From: Candidatus Gastranaerophilales bacterium | GTDB lineage: Bacteria > Cyanobacteriota > Vampirovibrionia > Gastranaerophilales > Gastranaerophilaceae | Assembly (NCBI GenBank): GCA_947624975.1 | Contig: CANQMP010000006.1 | Location: 1-64,000 of the forward strand | Direction of reading: 5' to 3' | DNA length: 64,000 nucleotides | Program-made: the position numbers and the translations under genes | Notes under the pieces: model-generated | What the model was told of the DNA's origin: nothing | Database searches by the model: none | What the model saw: only the letters and a program-made list of their open reading frames with translations | In this document: positions 26,966-35,886 of the stretch, piece by piece | How positions within the stretch are numbered: the stretch's first letter is position 1 | Layout: each line of letters opens with the position of its first letter

Positions 26966-27222
26966 TTAGTCTTTTGTAATGAAAACTCTACATCCCTTAG
27001 GTTAACACAAACAAAAAAATAATTCATACAAATATTAAATTATATGAACTATTTCATAATGTACTTCTGTGCCATTTTTTGCTTATAAATTTAAAGAGAT
27101 TAAGTAAAAGATTAAGACTTTATATATATATTCTAATTAAAAAAATGTAATGAAAATATAAAAAACAATTAAAAATAATCCTGTAAACTCCCGTATTCAC
27201 TGGTTTCATTACAAAAGACTAA
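26966..27222. repeat. Candidate invertible DNA segment bounded by 19-bp inverted repeats
   Basis: TTAGTCTTTTGTAATGAAA at 26966-26984 and its exact reverse complement at 27204-27222, with 219 bases between and no gene inside. The interior is very AT-rich with promoter-like boxes (for example TTAAGT at 27100, 17 bases, TATATA at 27123, plus strand). A partial third copy (TGTAATGAAAA) is at 27146-27156. The site lies between an intact tyrosine recombinase and the polysaccharide operon. Confidence 0.8.
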
Positions 27223-27266
27223 AAATGTAAAGAAAACCAAAAGCGCTGAACTTTAGGATTTTTTGT

Positions 27267-27854
27267 ATGCCAACTTGTTTACCAATAAAAGATATAAAAG
27301 AAATTAGAGCAATAGAGAAGTTATTCATAAAGAAAAAACAACCTTCTCATCTTCTTATGTTCCTTTTGTCAATCAACACAGGTATTGATTTGACGGAATT
27401 ACTAAATCTTAAAGTAAAAGATGTTAAGAATAAGTCTTGTCTGGTGCTTGGAAAACAAAAAAGTATCCCATTAAGTAATAAAATTATCGGTCTGATAAAT
27501 GAAGAAATTAAAGGCAAAAAAAAATCAGATTATTTATTCGAAAACTCAAGAGGTAATAAATTTGACAGAGCGCTTGTATTTTGTGCATTTAAAGATACCT
27601 GTGAGGAATTGGGATTAAATGAAAATTATTCTCTTGTTTCTTGGAGAAAAACATTCGCGTATCATCACTATATGAAATACAAAGATTTATCATACATTGG
27701 ATGGCTTTTTAACCATAACAATATAAATCAAACTCTCAAATTCATAGATGAAGTGGTGAAAACTCATAAAGTTATCACTATTTTGTGGATAAAATTTAAA
27801 ATCAAGAGGATACAAAAGAGCAAATTAGTTTCGCTAGAACCTGTAGAGAGATAA
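27267..27854 (+). CDS. Catalytically dead tyrosine-recombinase paralogue
   Basis: 195 aa, alignable throughout with the upstream recombinase (NTGIDLTELLNLKVKDVKNK; SWRKTFAYHHYMKYKDL). The catalytic residues are changed: Arg to Asp41, the first His of HxxR to Val, and the nucleophile Tyr to Phe (TLKFID). The gene is intact, has an AGGA ribosome site, and its stop codon abuts the ATG of the first glycosyltransferase. It may be a DNA-binding regulator of the switch or operon. Known for the family: loss of Tyr abolishes cleavage. The regulatory role is inference. Confidence 0.75.
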   Translation: MPTCLPIKDIKEIRAIEKLFIKKKQPSHLLMFLLSINTGIDLTELLNLKVKDVKNKSCLVLGKQKSIPLSNKIIGLINEEIKGKKKSDYLFENSRGNKFDRALVFCAFKDTCEELGLNENYSLVSWRKTFAYHHYMKYKDLSYIGWLFNHNNINQTLKFIDEVVKTHKVITILWIKFKIKRIQKSKLVSLEPVER

Positions 27855-28658
27855 ATGAAAATAAGCATAATTACAATCTGTTATAATGAACCAAATTTAG
27901 AAGAAACTTGTCAAAGTATTGTTAATCAGACTTGGCAGGATTTTGAGTGGGTTGTTGTTGATGGTAATAGTAATCAAAAAACCCAAGAAATTTGGGATAA
28001 GTACAAGTATAGAATTGACAAATTTATATCGGAGCCAGATAACGGACGATATAATGCTATGAATAAGGGGATAATGCTTGTATCCGGGGAATATTTAAAT
28101 TTTTTAAATGCAGGTGATTATTATACAGATAATAATGTTTTGCAAAAAGTTGTAGAATTGGGCTTAGATAAGGATATTGTATATGGAAATTTAAATTTTA
28201 TAGAGAAGACAGGTAAATTAAAAACTTGGAATTTCCCGGAAGTAGTAGATAATGAGTATTTATGTATTAGGTCTCTTCCTCATCCGGCATGTTTTATTAA
28301 AAAGGAACTTTTCAATTTGTATGGTTTGTACAATGAAAAATATAAAGTTGTTTCAGATTGGGAAAAATTTTTGGAGTTTATTTTAATGCATCACTCCTCA
28401 TATAAGCATATAAATTTGCAATGTGCCAATTTTAACTTAGAAGGAATTTCTTCCACTGATAAAGATTTATGCAAAAAAGAGCGTAGTGATGTTCTAAAAA
28501 AGTATTTTACTGAAGAACAGATTAATAAATTCTTAGAGAGTAAAGATTCATATTCTTTTGTAGAACAGATTTTTTCTATGAAAAATTCTAAAAATGGAAT
28601 TCATAAGATAATAACTTTTTTAGGTTGTCATTTAAAAATTAAAAGGAGTCATAAATAA
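27855..28658 (+). CDS. Glycosyltransferase family 2
   Basis: 267 aa. GT-A fold: [24 protein letters not shown] at the N-terminus, [27 protein letters not shown], and FLNAGDYY, the metal/nucleotide-binding acidic site of this subfamily. Probably adds a sugar to a surface polysaccharide repeat unit at the cytoplasmic face of the membrane. Starts immediately after the inactive recombinase and overlaps gmd by one base. Donor sugar unknown. Confidence 0.88.
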   Translation: MKISIITICYNEPNLEETCQSIVNQTWQDFEWVVVDGNSNQKTQEIWDKYKYRIDKFISEPDNGRYNAMNKGIMLVSGEYLNFLNAGDYYTDNNVLQKVVELGLDKDIVYGNLNFIEKTGKLKTWNFPEVVDNEYLCIRSLPHPACFIKKELFNLYGLYNEKYKVVSDWEKFLEFILMHHSSYKHINLQCANFNLEGISSTDKDLCKKERSDVLKKYFTEEQINKFLESKDSYSFVEQIFSMKNSKNGIHKIITFLGCHLKIKRSHK

Positions 28659-29743
28659 TGAAAAAAGCATTAATTACAGGTATAACAGGACAAGACGGCA
28701 GTTATTTAGCAGAATTATTGCTGGAAAAAGGTTACCAAGTTCACGGAATGAAACGTAGAGCTTCGTCTTTTAATACTTCAAGAATCGATCATTTATATCA
28801 AGATATTCATGAAAATTCGAGATTTAAACTTCATTATGGAGATTTATCTGATTCTTCTAATTTAATTAGATTGGTACACGATATTGAGCCGGATGAAATT
28901 TATAACCTTGCCGCTCAATCTCACGTAAAAGTTTCTTGGGATTGTCCTGAATATACTGCTGATAATGATGGTTTGGGGACTTTAAGGCTTTTAGAAGCAA
29001 TCAGAATTAATAAACTTGAAAATAAAACTAAGTTTTATCAAGCTTCAACATCAGAATTATATGGATTAATACAAGAACCTATACAAAATGAGAAGACTCC
29101 ATTTTATCCTCGTTCACCTTATGGTGTTGCAAAACTATATGCATACTGGATTTGTGTAAATTACAGAGAGTCTTTTGGAATTTTTGCTGCAAATGGCATT
29201 TTATTTAACCATGAATCACCGCGCAGAGGTGAGACTTTTGTAACTAGGAAAATTACAATGGCTGCAACTAATATCAAAGAAGGTTTACAAGATAAATTGT
29301 ACTTGGGAAACCTTGATTCAAAACGAGACTGGGGACATGCTAAAGATTACGTTGAAGGAATGTGGAGAATATTGCAACAAGACAAACCTCAAGATTATGT
29401 TTTGGCTACAGGTGTAACTACTTCAATCAGAGATTTTTGTAGAATGGCTTTTGAAGAACTAGGATATAATATTGAATTTGTTGGCAATGGTGTAAATGAA
29501 AAGGGTATTGATAAAGCTACGGGCAAGACATTAATAGAAGTTGATCCTCTTTATTTCCGCCCCGCTGAAGTAGACTTGTTACTGGGAGACAGTTCTAAAG
29601 CTCGAAAAGAACTTGGTTGGAAGCCAAATTATGATTTAAGGGCACTTGTAAAAGAGATGGTATCAGAAGATTTAAAACGAGCACAAAAAGAGAAAACATT
29701 GCGTGAAAACGGATATGAGATTTTAGTCCCACAGGAGGTTTAA
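28658..29743 (+). CDS. gmd: GDP-mannose 4,6-dehydratase
   Basis: 361 aa. Converts GDP-mannose to GDP-4-keto-6-deoxymannose. Rossmann motif [34 protein letters not shown], catalytic TSELYG with the YxxxK ([10 protein letters not shown]), and [16 protein letters not shown]. Its product feeds both the reductase at 30821 (GDP-rhamnose) and fcl at 32896 (GDP-fucose). Coupled to the preceding glycosyltransferase by a one-base overlap. Confidence 0.96.
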   Translation: MKKALITGITGQDGSYLAELLLEKGYQVHGMKRRASSFNTSRIDHLYQDIHENSRFKLHYGDLSDSSNLIRLVHDIEPDEIYNLAAQSHVKVSWDCPEYTADNDGLGTLRLLEAIRINKLENKTKFYQASTSELYGLIQEPIQNEKTPFYPRSPYGVAKLYAYWICVNYRESFGIFAANGILFNHESPRRGETFVTRKITMAATNIKEGLQDKLYLGNLDSKRDWGHAKDYVEGMWRILQQDKPQDYVLATGVTTSIRDFCRMAFEELGYNIEFVGNGVNEKGIDKATGKTLIEVDPLYFRPAEVDLLLGDSSKARKELGWKPNYDLRALVKEMVSEDLKRAQKEKTLRENGYEILVPQEV

Positions 29744-29744
29744 T

Positions 29745-30824
29745 TTGAAAAAATTATTGTATATTGATCACGCATTTCATAATAAGACGAAAAGTACACA
29801 ATTTTTACAAGAAATGTTTAAGTCAAAATACGATGTTACAAAATTTGATTTTGACCCGTACAAAGAGTCATTTGCAAAATTTGAGTCACTGTCTGGTCAA
29901 AAGTTTGATAATGTTGTTATATTTCAAATTATGCCTGATATTACAAAATTAAGCAAATATATCAAATGGAATAAAATTGCATTTTTCCCTATGTATGATG
30001 ATACACCAAAATTAAACAATGCTATTTGGGATAAATATAGAGAATGTAATATAATAAATTTTTCAAAAACATTACATGAGAATTGTAAAAAATACGGTTT
30101 GTCTTCTTATTATATTCAATATTTCCCTAAACCTAAAAAAAAATTAAATATGGGAGATGAAAAATCTGTATTTTTGTGGCAAAGACGTGAAAAAATTAAT
30201 CCAAAAACTGTCGAGAAAGTCATAGGTATTGAGAATATTAATTTTTTATATCACCATCAAGTGCCTGACCCGGAACAGAAATTGATATTACCTTCTAAAA
30301 ATTTTGAAGGAAAAGTTCATGTTTCAACATGGTTTGATAGTAAAGATGAAATGGACAAGTATATGCAAAAGTGTGCAATATATTTTTCTCCTCGCGAACT
30401 TGAAGGAATTGGAATGAGCTTTCAAGGAGCTATGGCTATCGGTAGATGTGTTATTGCACCAAATAATCCGACAATGAATGAATATATTAAAAATGGCGTT
30501 AACGGATATTTATATGATTTAAAACATCCTCATAAAATAACAATAAAAGACATAAGATTGATCCAAGAAAATGCAAGAAGATATATAGAAGACGGATACA
30601 AAGAATGGGAACAAAATAAATATAAAATTATAGCTTGGATTGAAGCTGATGTAAAATCAAACTCTGACCAAGATTTGATGGATTCCAAGTTGAATGTAAA
30701 AAATAACAAAAAGGTATCGATAACTTTGATTAAAAAAGTTTATACAAGAAAAAGTACTAACTTTTACTTATTTGGATTTATTCCTATTTTAAAAATTCCT
30801 AAAAAAGGAAAGGATAATAGATGA
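29745..30824 (+). CDS. Putative glycosyltransferase (GT-B-like)
   Basis: 359 aa. N-terminal half poorly conserved; the C-terminal half has YFSPRELEGIGMSFQGAMAIGRCVIAPNNPTMNEYIKNGVNGYLYD, matching the nucleotide-sugar-binding segment of GT-B (GT4-like) enzymes, with the EGIG element in place of the usual E-x7-E. TTG start with a strong AGGAGG ribosome site, directly after gmd. A ~60-residue basic C-terminal tail may touch the membrane. Substrate unknown. Confidence 0.7.
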   Translation: MKKLLYIDHAFHNKTKSTQFLQEMFKSKYDVTKFDFDPYKESFAKFESLSGQKFDNVVIFQIMPDITKLSKYIKWNKIAFFPMYDDTPKLNNAIWDKYRECNIINFSKTLHENCKKYGLSSYYIQYFPKPKKKLNMGDEKSVFLWQRREKINPKTVEKVIGIENINFLYHHQVPDPEQKLILPSKNFEGKVHVSTWFDSKDEMDKYMQKCAIYFSPRELEGIGMSFQGAMAIGRCVIAPNNPTMNEYIKNGVNGYLYDLKHPHKITIKDIRLIQENARRYIEDGYKEWEQNKYKIIAWIEADVKSNSDQDLMDSKLNVKNNKKVSITLIKKVYTRKSTNFYLFGFIPILKIPKKGKDNR

Positions 30825-31738
30825 AATATTTAATAACGGGATCCAATGGTTTTGTCGGAAGATATTTTATAGAATATTTGAAAAATAATGAAAAAGAAGC
30901 TGTAATTTATGGTGCTGATATTTCTGAAAATAGCTTAAATCCTGATATTACTTATATTCAAATAGATTTAAATGACAGGTTTGCAGTTTACAGAATGCTA
31001 GAAAAAATTAAACCGGATTATATTATACATCTTGCTGCGATGAGTTCTGTTGCTCAAAGCTGGCAAGATCCTGCAAAATGTTTTTTGCATAATACATCTG
31101 TTTTTTTAAATATTGCAGATGGTGTAAGGGAATTGGATATAAAATGCCGAATTTTATCCGTCGGGTCATCGGAAGAATATGGAATATATGATGAGCCGAT
31201 GAAAGAGAATTTTGTTTTACATCCAAAAAGCCCTTATTCTGTTGCAAGATTAAGTCAGGAATATTTATCAAAGCTTTATGTTGATTATTTTAATCTAGAT
31301 ATTGTCATGACACGTTCATTTAACCATATAGGACCAAGACAAAATCTTAAATTTGTAATTCCTTCTTTCGTTCATCAGCTTGTAAAAATTTCAAAAGGGA
31401 AACAAAAGGATATAAAAGTTGGCAATATCGATGTAGTTAGAGATTTTCTTGATGTTAGAGATGTTGTAAATGCATATTATAAAATCTTAAAAAACGGCAA
31501 AACAAGAGAAGTTTATAATGTATGTTCCGGTAAAGGCGTAAGGTTGCGAGATATAATTGAAATGATTTCTGCAAAATTAAATATTACTCCGAAAATTATT
31601 GTAGATAATAATCGTTTAAGAGCAAATGAAATAATGTCAGTAATTGGAGATAATTCTAAGTTAAAAACGGAAATAGGCTGGGAGCCGAAATACGATTTAC
31701 AAACAACTTTAAAAGAAATGATTCTGGAGATAATATAA
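30821..31738 (+). CDS. rmd: GDP-4-keto-6-deoxy-D-mannose reductase (Rmd-like)
   Basis: 305 aa extended SDR. GSNGFVGRYFIEYL, VGSSEEYG, YSVARLSQEYL (YxxxR/K region) and RSFNHIGPRQ, the last characteristic of RMD enzymes. It would reduce the Gmd product to GDP-D-rhamnose. The catalytic Lys of YxxxK appears as Arg in the obvious alignment (YSVAR), which deserves a check. Overlaps the upstream gene by four bases and the 11-codon glycosyltransferase stub by one. Confidence 0.78.
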   Translation: MKYLITGSNGFVGRYFIEYLKNNEKEAVIYGADISENSLNPDITYIQIDLNDRFAVYRMLEKIKPDYIIHLAAMSSVAQSWQDPAKCFLHNTSVFLNIADGVRELDIKCRILSVGSSEEYGIYDEPMKENFVLHPKSPYSVARLSQEYLSKLYVDYFNLDIVMTRSFNHIGPRQNLKFVIPSFVHQLVKISKGKQKDIKVGNIDVVRDFLDVRDVVNAYYKILKNGKTREVYNVCSGKGVRLRDIIEMISAKLNITPKIIVDNNRLRANEIMSVIGDNSKLKTEIGWEPKYDLQTTLKEMILEII

Positions 31739-31773
31739 TGAATATACTTTTTGATGCGAGAATTTATAGTTAA
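31738..31773 (+). pseudogene. 11-codon stub of a deleted glycosyltransferase
   Basis: MNILFDARIYS followed by a stop. This is the usual N-terminus of GT4-type glycosyltransferases (MNILFDARIYS-x-x-GIGRY). It begins in the normal operon overlap (TAATG), so a full gene probably stood here before a deletion joined its start to the next gene. Confidence 0.55.
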
Positions 31774-31820
31774 GTATAAGTTTGGCAAAAACAGTAAATG
31801 TACTACATAAAGGAATAAGT

Positions 31821-32799
31821 GTGAAAAAAGCTGTATTATTTATAACATTTAATAGATTAGATTATGTAAAAGAAACTTTTGAGCAAATACGCCTTGCTAA
31901 ACCTCCGCGTTTTTATATAGCTTCAGACGGACCAAGAGAAAACGTTGAAGGAGAAGCGGAAAAAGTTCAAGAAATCAGAGATTATATTTTAAGTAATATT
32001 GACTGGGATTGCGAAGTAAAGACACGTTTTCTAGAAAAAAATACAGGAGGTTGTGCTTATGGCGTATCAGGTGCTATAACTTGGCTTTTTGAACACGAAG
32101 ATGACGGAATCATATTGGAAGATGACTGCGTTCCTAGTCAATCATTTTTTACCTATTGCGAAGAAATTCTAGATAAATATAAAGATGACAAAAGGATTTG
32201 GCATATTACAGGCTATGCTCCTGTAGATGATGTTAACATAAAAGAATCCTATTATTTCTCAAAAATTCAACATTGTTGGGGTTGGGCAAGTTGGGCGGAT
32301 AGGTGGAAATTTTTCACACTTGACTTAAAGGATTATGACAGAAAAAATTTAAAAAAATTTTCCGAAAATAAAGATGTTCAAAGATATTGGTCTAACATTC
32401 TAAATATGATGCAAAAAAAATCCAGGATACACTTGGGATTATCAATGGACATTCATAATTGTAGCAAATGACGGTTATTGTATAAATCCTGTAAAAAATT
32501 TGATATCTAACATCGGATATAAAGGAGAGCATTATTCTTGTGAAAGTTCGCCCCCCCCCCATTTAAACAAAAAAACTTTTAATTTAGAAAAATTAATTCA
32601 TCCTAGAGAAGTGGAATTTAACGAGGAAGCTATTAACAGAATTTATGACGAAACCTTTGAGATAATAAAAATCCGTATAAATTATCATTGGTATGAGTAT
32701 TTGTTTTCGGTTAAGAATGTTGAAAAGTATAGTATATGGACAATATTAGGAGTTAAATTAAAGTTTAAATATAAAAAAAGATATGATGAAGGTTATTAA
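31821..32799 (+). pseudogene. Glycosyltransferase split by an A8 tract (possible phase-variable gene)
   Basis: The first part reads (V)KKAVLFITFNRLDYV, FYIASDGPRENVEGE, GIILEDDCVPSQSFF and WGWASWADRW, a GT-A-type nucleotide-sugar transferase. The start is taken as GTG 31821 (AAAGGA upstream). At 32413-32420 an A8 run shifts the frame and a stop follows. With A7 the reading continues TWDYQWTFIIVANDGY..NLISNIGYKGEHYS to 32799, matching the family C-terminus. A C10 tract (32551-32560) lies further on and is in frame. Either slipped-strand switching, decay or an assembly error. Confidence 0.75.
32551..32560 (+). repeat. C10 homopolymer inside a glycosyltransferase frame
   Basis: Ten consecutive C encode three prolines in the restored frame (ESSPPPHLN). 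Loss of one C would cause an immediate TAA. Confidence 0.9.
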
Positions 32800-32895
32800 T
32801 AAGAAACTGAATATGCCTAAAAAATAATAACCTTTTAATATAAAAATTATTAAAAATTCTTGTAATATAAATAGGGAAATATAAGGAAAATAAAT

Positions 32896-33846
32896 ATGAA
32901 CAAAAGCAAAAAAATCTACATAGCAGGTCACAGAGGACTAGTAGGTGGAGCTATAAAACGAGAATTAGAAAGAAAAGGTTATACAAACCTTATTTATAAA
33001 ACTCATTCTGAACTTGATCTAACAGATTCAAAAGATGTAGCCGAATTCTTTGAAGCAGAAAAACCCGATTGGGTTATCCAAGCTGCTGCAAAAGTCGGCG
33101 GGATTCAGGGAAATAGCAAATATCCTGTTGAATTTATGCTTGAAAATTTAAAAATTCAAAATAATATTATTGAAAATTCTTACAAAAATAATGTTGATAA
33201 ATTAATGTTTCTCGGCTCAAGTTGTATTTATCCCCGTATAACTCCACAACCTATGAAAGAAGAATATCTGCTTTCAGATTACTTGGAAAAAACCAACGAA
33301 GGCTACGCATTAGCTAAAATTTGTGGGATAAAACTTTGTAATTACTTCAACAGAGAATATGGTACAAACTACATGTCTGTAATGCCATGCAATTTGTATG
33401 GAATTGGTGACAATTATCACCCTCAAAATGCACATGTTATTCCAATGTTAATCCGACGTTTCCACAAAGCAAAAGAGCAGAGATTAAAAGAAGTGACTGT
33501 TTGGGGTACAGGAACTCCGCGCAGAGAATTCCTATTTGCAGATGACCTCGCAGAAGCTGTGGTCTTCTTAATGGAAAATAAAGACACAAAATACATTGGA
33601 GAATTTATAAATATTGGCCCAGGAACTGATTTAACTATAGCAGAAATCGCGCAAATGGTGAAAGATACCGTTGGATTTGATGGGGAACTTGTTTATGACA
33701 AAACTAAACCGGACGGAACACCTTTAAAACTTATGGATGTTTCAAAAATCAATGCACTTGGATGGAAGGCAAAGACTGATTTAAAAACAGGTTTAAAAAT
33801 CGCATATGAGGATTTTTTATCGGGAACAAAAAGAGGGGATATATGA
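32896..33846 (+). CDS. fcl: GDP-L-fucose synthase
   Basis: 316 aa. Epimerase/reductase using the Gmd product. YIAGHRGLVGGAI (NADPH site), AAAKVGGIQGN, LGSSCIYPRITPQPMKEEYLL, YALAKICGIKLC (YxxxK) and PCNLYGIGDNYHPQNAHVIPM are all conserved. Ribosome site ATAAGGAAAA. A ~95-base gap separates it from the split glycosyltransferase, so it may have its own promoter. Confidence 0.96.
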   Translation: MNKSKKIYIAGHRGLVGGAIKRELERKGYTNLIYKTHSELDLTDSKDVAEFFEAEKPDWVIQAAAKVGGIQGNSKYPVEFMLENLKIQNNIIENSYKNNVDKLMFLGSSCIYPRITPQPMKEEYLLSDYLEKTNEGYALAKICGIKLCNYFNREYGTNYMSVMPCNLYGIGDNYHPQNAHVIPMLIRRFHKAKEQRLKEVTVWGTGTPRREFLFADDLAEAVVFLMENKDTKYIGEFINIGPGTDLTIAEIAQMVKDTVGFDGELVYDKTKPDGTPLKLMDVSKINALGWKAKTDLKTGLKIAYEDFLSGTKRGDI

Positions 33847-33944
33847 AAAACGAATATTTAAAATTACTTGATAACATGAAGTACCTGACAGATTTAAAAA
33901 AGAGCACATTATTAAACATTATAACTTATTTGAATAAAGAATAG
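33843..33944 (+). CDS. Short frame after fcl, possible broken gene
   Basis: MKNEYLKLLDNMKYLTDLKKSTLLNIITYLNKE, then TAG, then LDEFANSNKELIAL in the same frame, so a Gln-to-stop change could have cut a slightly longer protein. It overlaps the fcl stop (ATGA). No recognised domain. Confidence 0.3.
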   Translation: MKNEYLKLLDNMKYLTDLKKSTLLNIITYLNKE

Positions 33945-34098
33945 TTGGATGAATTTGCCAATTCTAATAAAGAGCTAATTGCACTTTAGATTCTTTAAAA
34001 ATGGAAAATACTGATATAAATATATCCTTATTGTATTTTAGTTATAAAATTATAAAAATTTTTAACAGAGGTCTTATATTGTCGTCAATGTTCAGACT

Positions 34099-34236
34099 AT
34101 GGAACTTTTTGACAAGAATACCTTATCACAGAATAACTCTGAAATCAATATCTATCAAAGGATTGTATCAATCATGAAAGAGTCAACACAGGAATACTAC
34201 AACATGCGAATGGCTTTAGGACTTAAAGTATCATAA
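34099..34236 (+). CDS. Small hypothetical protein, 45 aa
   Basis: MELFDKNTLSQNNSEINIYQRIVSIMKESTQEYYNMRMALGLKVS: composition looks coding and helical, but there is no clear ribosome site. It may be the tail of a decayed gene. Otherwise 33945-34458 is AT-rich and I see no gene in it. Confidence 0.25.
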   Translation: MELFDKNTLSQNNSEINIYQRIVSIMKESTQEYYNMRMALGLKVS

Positions 34237-34458
34237 ATACTCATCCCTGAATATCTATTGTAATAACAATTTGTTTGACATTAAACAAAATAATAATCCC
34301 GTATCCCTTGTGCTGTATGTATTCTAACTTTTTAACCTTATTCTTTGATGTAAAATATTGCCCTTTTGAAGCCCTAAAATTTTGTTGAATATAAGTTTGT
34401 ATAACTTAAGTAATTAAAGTACCTTAACAAGCCTCTGAGGGGGCTCTCGTTAAATGTA

Positions 34459-34806
34459 TCAATCACCTTTTAGGATATCGATGCCTTTTTGAGCCTGCTT
34501 TAGTTGACCGTAGTAGTATTCCAACTCTTGTTCAGATGTTGCAGAGTTAAGTATCTGTAAGGCTTTAGTATAAAAAGGACTGTCTTTAGATGTAACATGT
34601 TCCAAATTGAGTCCTACATCTTCAATGCTAAGGTCAAGAGCCTTTAATATCTTTGTTAATGTAGTGTATGTTGGGAAATACACGCCCGTTTCTATTTTTG
34701 AAATATGTTTCTCATTAGCCCCTGCAAGCTCAGCTAACTGAGCCTGAGTTAAGTTCTTTGCTTTTCTTATCTGTTTTAACTTTTGACCAAAACTGTTCCT
34801 TACCAT
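34459..34806 (-). CDS. Xre-family transcriptional regulator
   Basis: 115 aa. Classic HTH at residues ~7-60: FGQKLKQIRKAKNLTQAQLAELAGANEKHISKIETGVYFPTYTTLTKIL. The helical C-terminal tail (ALQILNSATSEQELEYYYGQLKQ) may dimerise. Divergent from the zinc-ribbon genes; two AATAGGATA boxes lie in the gap. Likely the element's master repressor. Confidence 0.88.
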   Translation of the reverse strand: MVRNSFGQKLKQIRKAKNLTQAQLAELAGANEKHISKIETGVYFPTYTTLTKILKALDLSIEDVGLNLEHVTSKDSPFYTKALQILNSATSEQELEYYYGQLKQAQKGIDILKGD

Positions 34807-34857
34807 AAATATCCCTTTTTTTATTTTAATTAAGTAGATAAATTTGTTAAACCGTAA

Positions 34858-34899
34858 AATAGGATAGATATATGCTTAACATTCGTATACAATAGGATA
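34858..34899. promoter_or_regulatory. Paired AATAGGATA boxes (candidate Xre operators)
   Basis: AATAGGATA at 34858-34866 and 34891-34899, start to start 33 bases (about three helical turns), in the divergent gap between the Xre gene and the zinc-ribbon operon. A TACAAT -10-like box follows at 34918. Confidence 0.45.
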
Positions 34900-34972
34900 C
34901 TTTTCGTATTTTTGTGTTACAATTCATGTAGGAATTAAATATGTTTGACAACATAGGAAAGGAAGTATGTAA

Positions 34973-35437
34973 ATGACAGAAGAAATGCAAACAAAGACAT
35001 GCCCATACTGTGGCGAAGAAATTTTAGCCGTAGCTCAGAAATGCAAGCACTGCGGGGAATTTTTAGACAAAGGAATTCATTCTACAAATAGTAAGATTGA
35101 TTCATTAGATGTAAATGAGAAATGGAAAGCACGGTTTAAAATTGTAGAAAAACAAGTCATTGAAGGCAAATGGTGGAAGTACAACTCAGGCTTTTGGAAG
35201 ATTCCTGTATCTGAGAGAATGCAAATGGGTAGCGTATTATATTTAAGTGATTTTATGAGTACTTTTGCAGCATTTTTCTTTGGTCCTATATATTACTTGT
35301 GTAAAGGTCTATGGCTTAAAACTATTATATACACAATCGCTTCGTTTTTGACTGGTGGACTGCTTGTTTTTATAATATTCTTTTGCCTTGCACCTTATGA
35401 TTATTACAGGTTAAAAGTTTATGGTAAACAGTGGTAA
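34973..35437 (+). CDS. Zinc-ribbon membrane protein 1 (DUF2628-like)
   Basis: 154 aa. N-terminal zinc ribbon with CPYCGEEILAVAQKCKHCGEFL (two CxxC knuckles) and a linker, then a hydrophobic region FFFGPIYYLCKGLWLKTIIYTIASFLTGGLLVFIIFF resembling DUF2628 (two or three helices). First of four adjacent zinc-ribbon genes. Ribosome site GGAAAGGAAG. Cytoplasmic zinc-ribbon on a membrane anchor is the likely topology; function unknown. Confidence 0.75.
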   Translation: MTEEMQTKTCPYCGEEILAVAQKCKHCGEFLDKGIHSTNSKIDSLDVNEKWKARFKIVEKQVIEGKWWKYNSGFWKIPVSERMQMGSVLYLSDFMSTFAAFFFGPIYYLCKGLWLKTIIYTIASFLTGGLLVFIIFFCLAPYDYYRLKVYGKQW

Positions 35438-35448
35438 GTGGATATAAA

Positions 35449-35886
35449 ATGGAAGAAGATACTAAAAGATGTCCTTACTGCGGAGAAGAAATTTTAGCAA
35501 CAGCAAAAAAATGTAAACATTGCGGAGAGTGGCTAGACAATTCAAGAATACAGGCATGTGTAATTAAAAAGATTGCAGATTGTCAACGGATATCCAATAT
35601 TGTATGGTTGATTATAGCTATAATCCAGATATGCTCTATAATTTGTATCATAGCGGGTGTATGGAATATTATAGCGGTTTGTTCAAGTTGGAAGCTCCCC
35701 AAAAAGATATTAAGGCAAGATAACGATATTCCCAGTTATTATGAGGGTATTGCAGGACTTATAGTAATTGCGATTGTAAACTTCCTGTTAGGGGGCTTGA
35801 TTGGTGTAATTCTTGTTTGTTTTGACTTCTACATCAGAGGCTTAGTTTTAGATAACAGACAGATATTTAATAAAGGGAGTGTATAA
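35449..35886 (+). CDS. Zinc-ribbon membrane protein 2
   Basis: 145 aa. Nearly the same N-terminal ribbon (RCPYCGEEILATAKKCKHCGEWL), then two hydrophobic stretches (residues ~50-75 and ~100-130). Start taken as ATG 35449, giving MEEDTKRCPYC; an upstream in-frame GTG at 35431 is possible but overlaps the previous gene. Stop abuts the next gene's ATG. Function unknown. Confidence 0.7.
   Translation: MEEDTKRCPYCGEEILATAKKCKHCGEWLDNSRIQACVIKKIADCQRISNIVWLIIAIIQICSIICIIAGVWNIIAVCSSWKLPKKILRQDNDIPSYYEGIAGLIVIAIVNFLLGGLIGVILVCFDFYIRGLVLDNRQIFNKGSV

Noticed and set aside
31782-31820. Earlier start for the split glycosyltransferase (MAKTVNVLHKGIS)
   Set aside because: GTG 31821 has the ribosome site and begins the conserved KKAVLFITFNR motif; the earlier part derives from the deletion junction.
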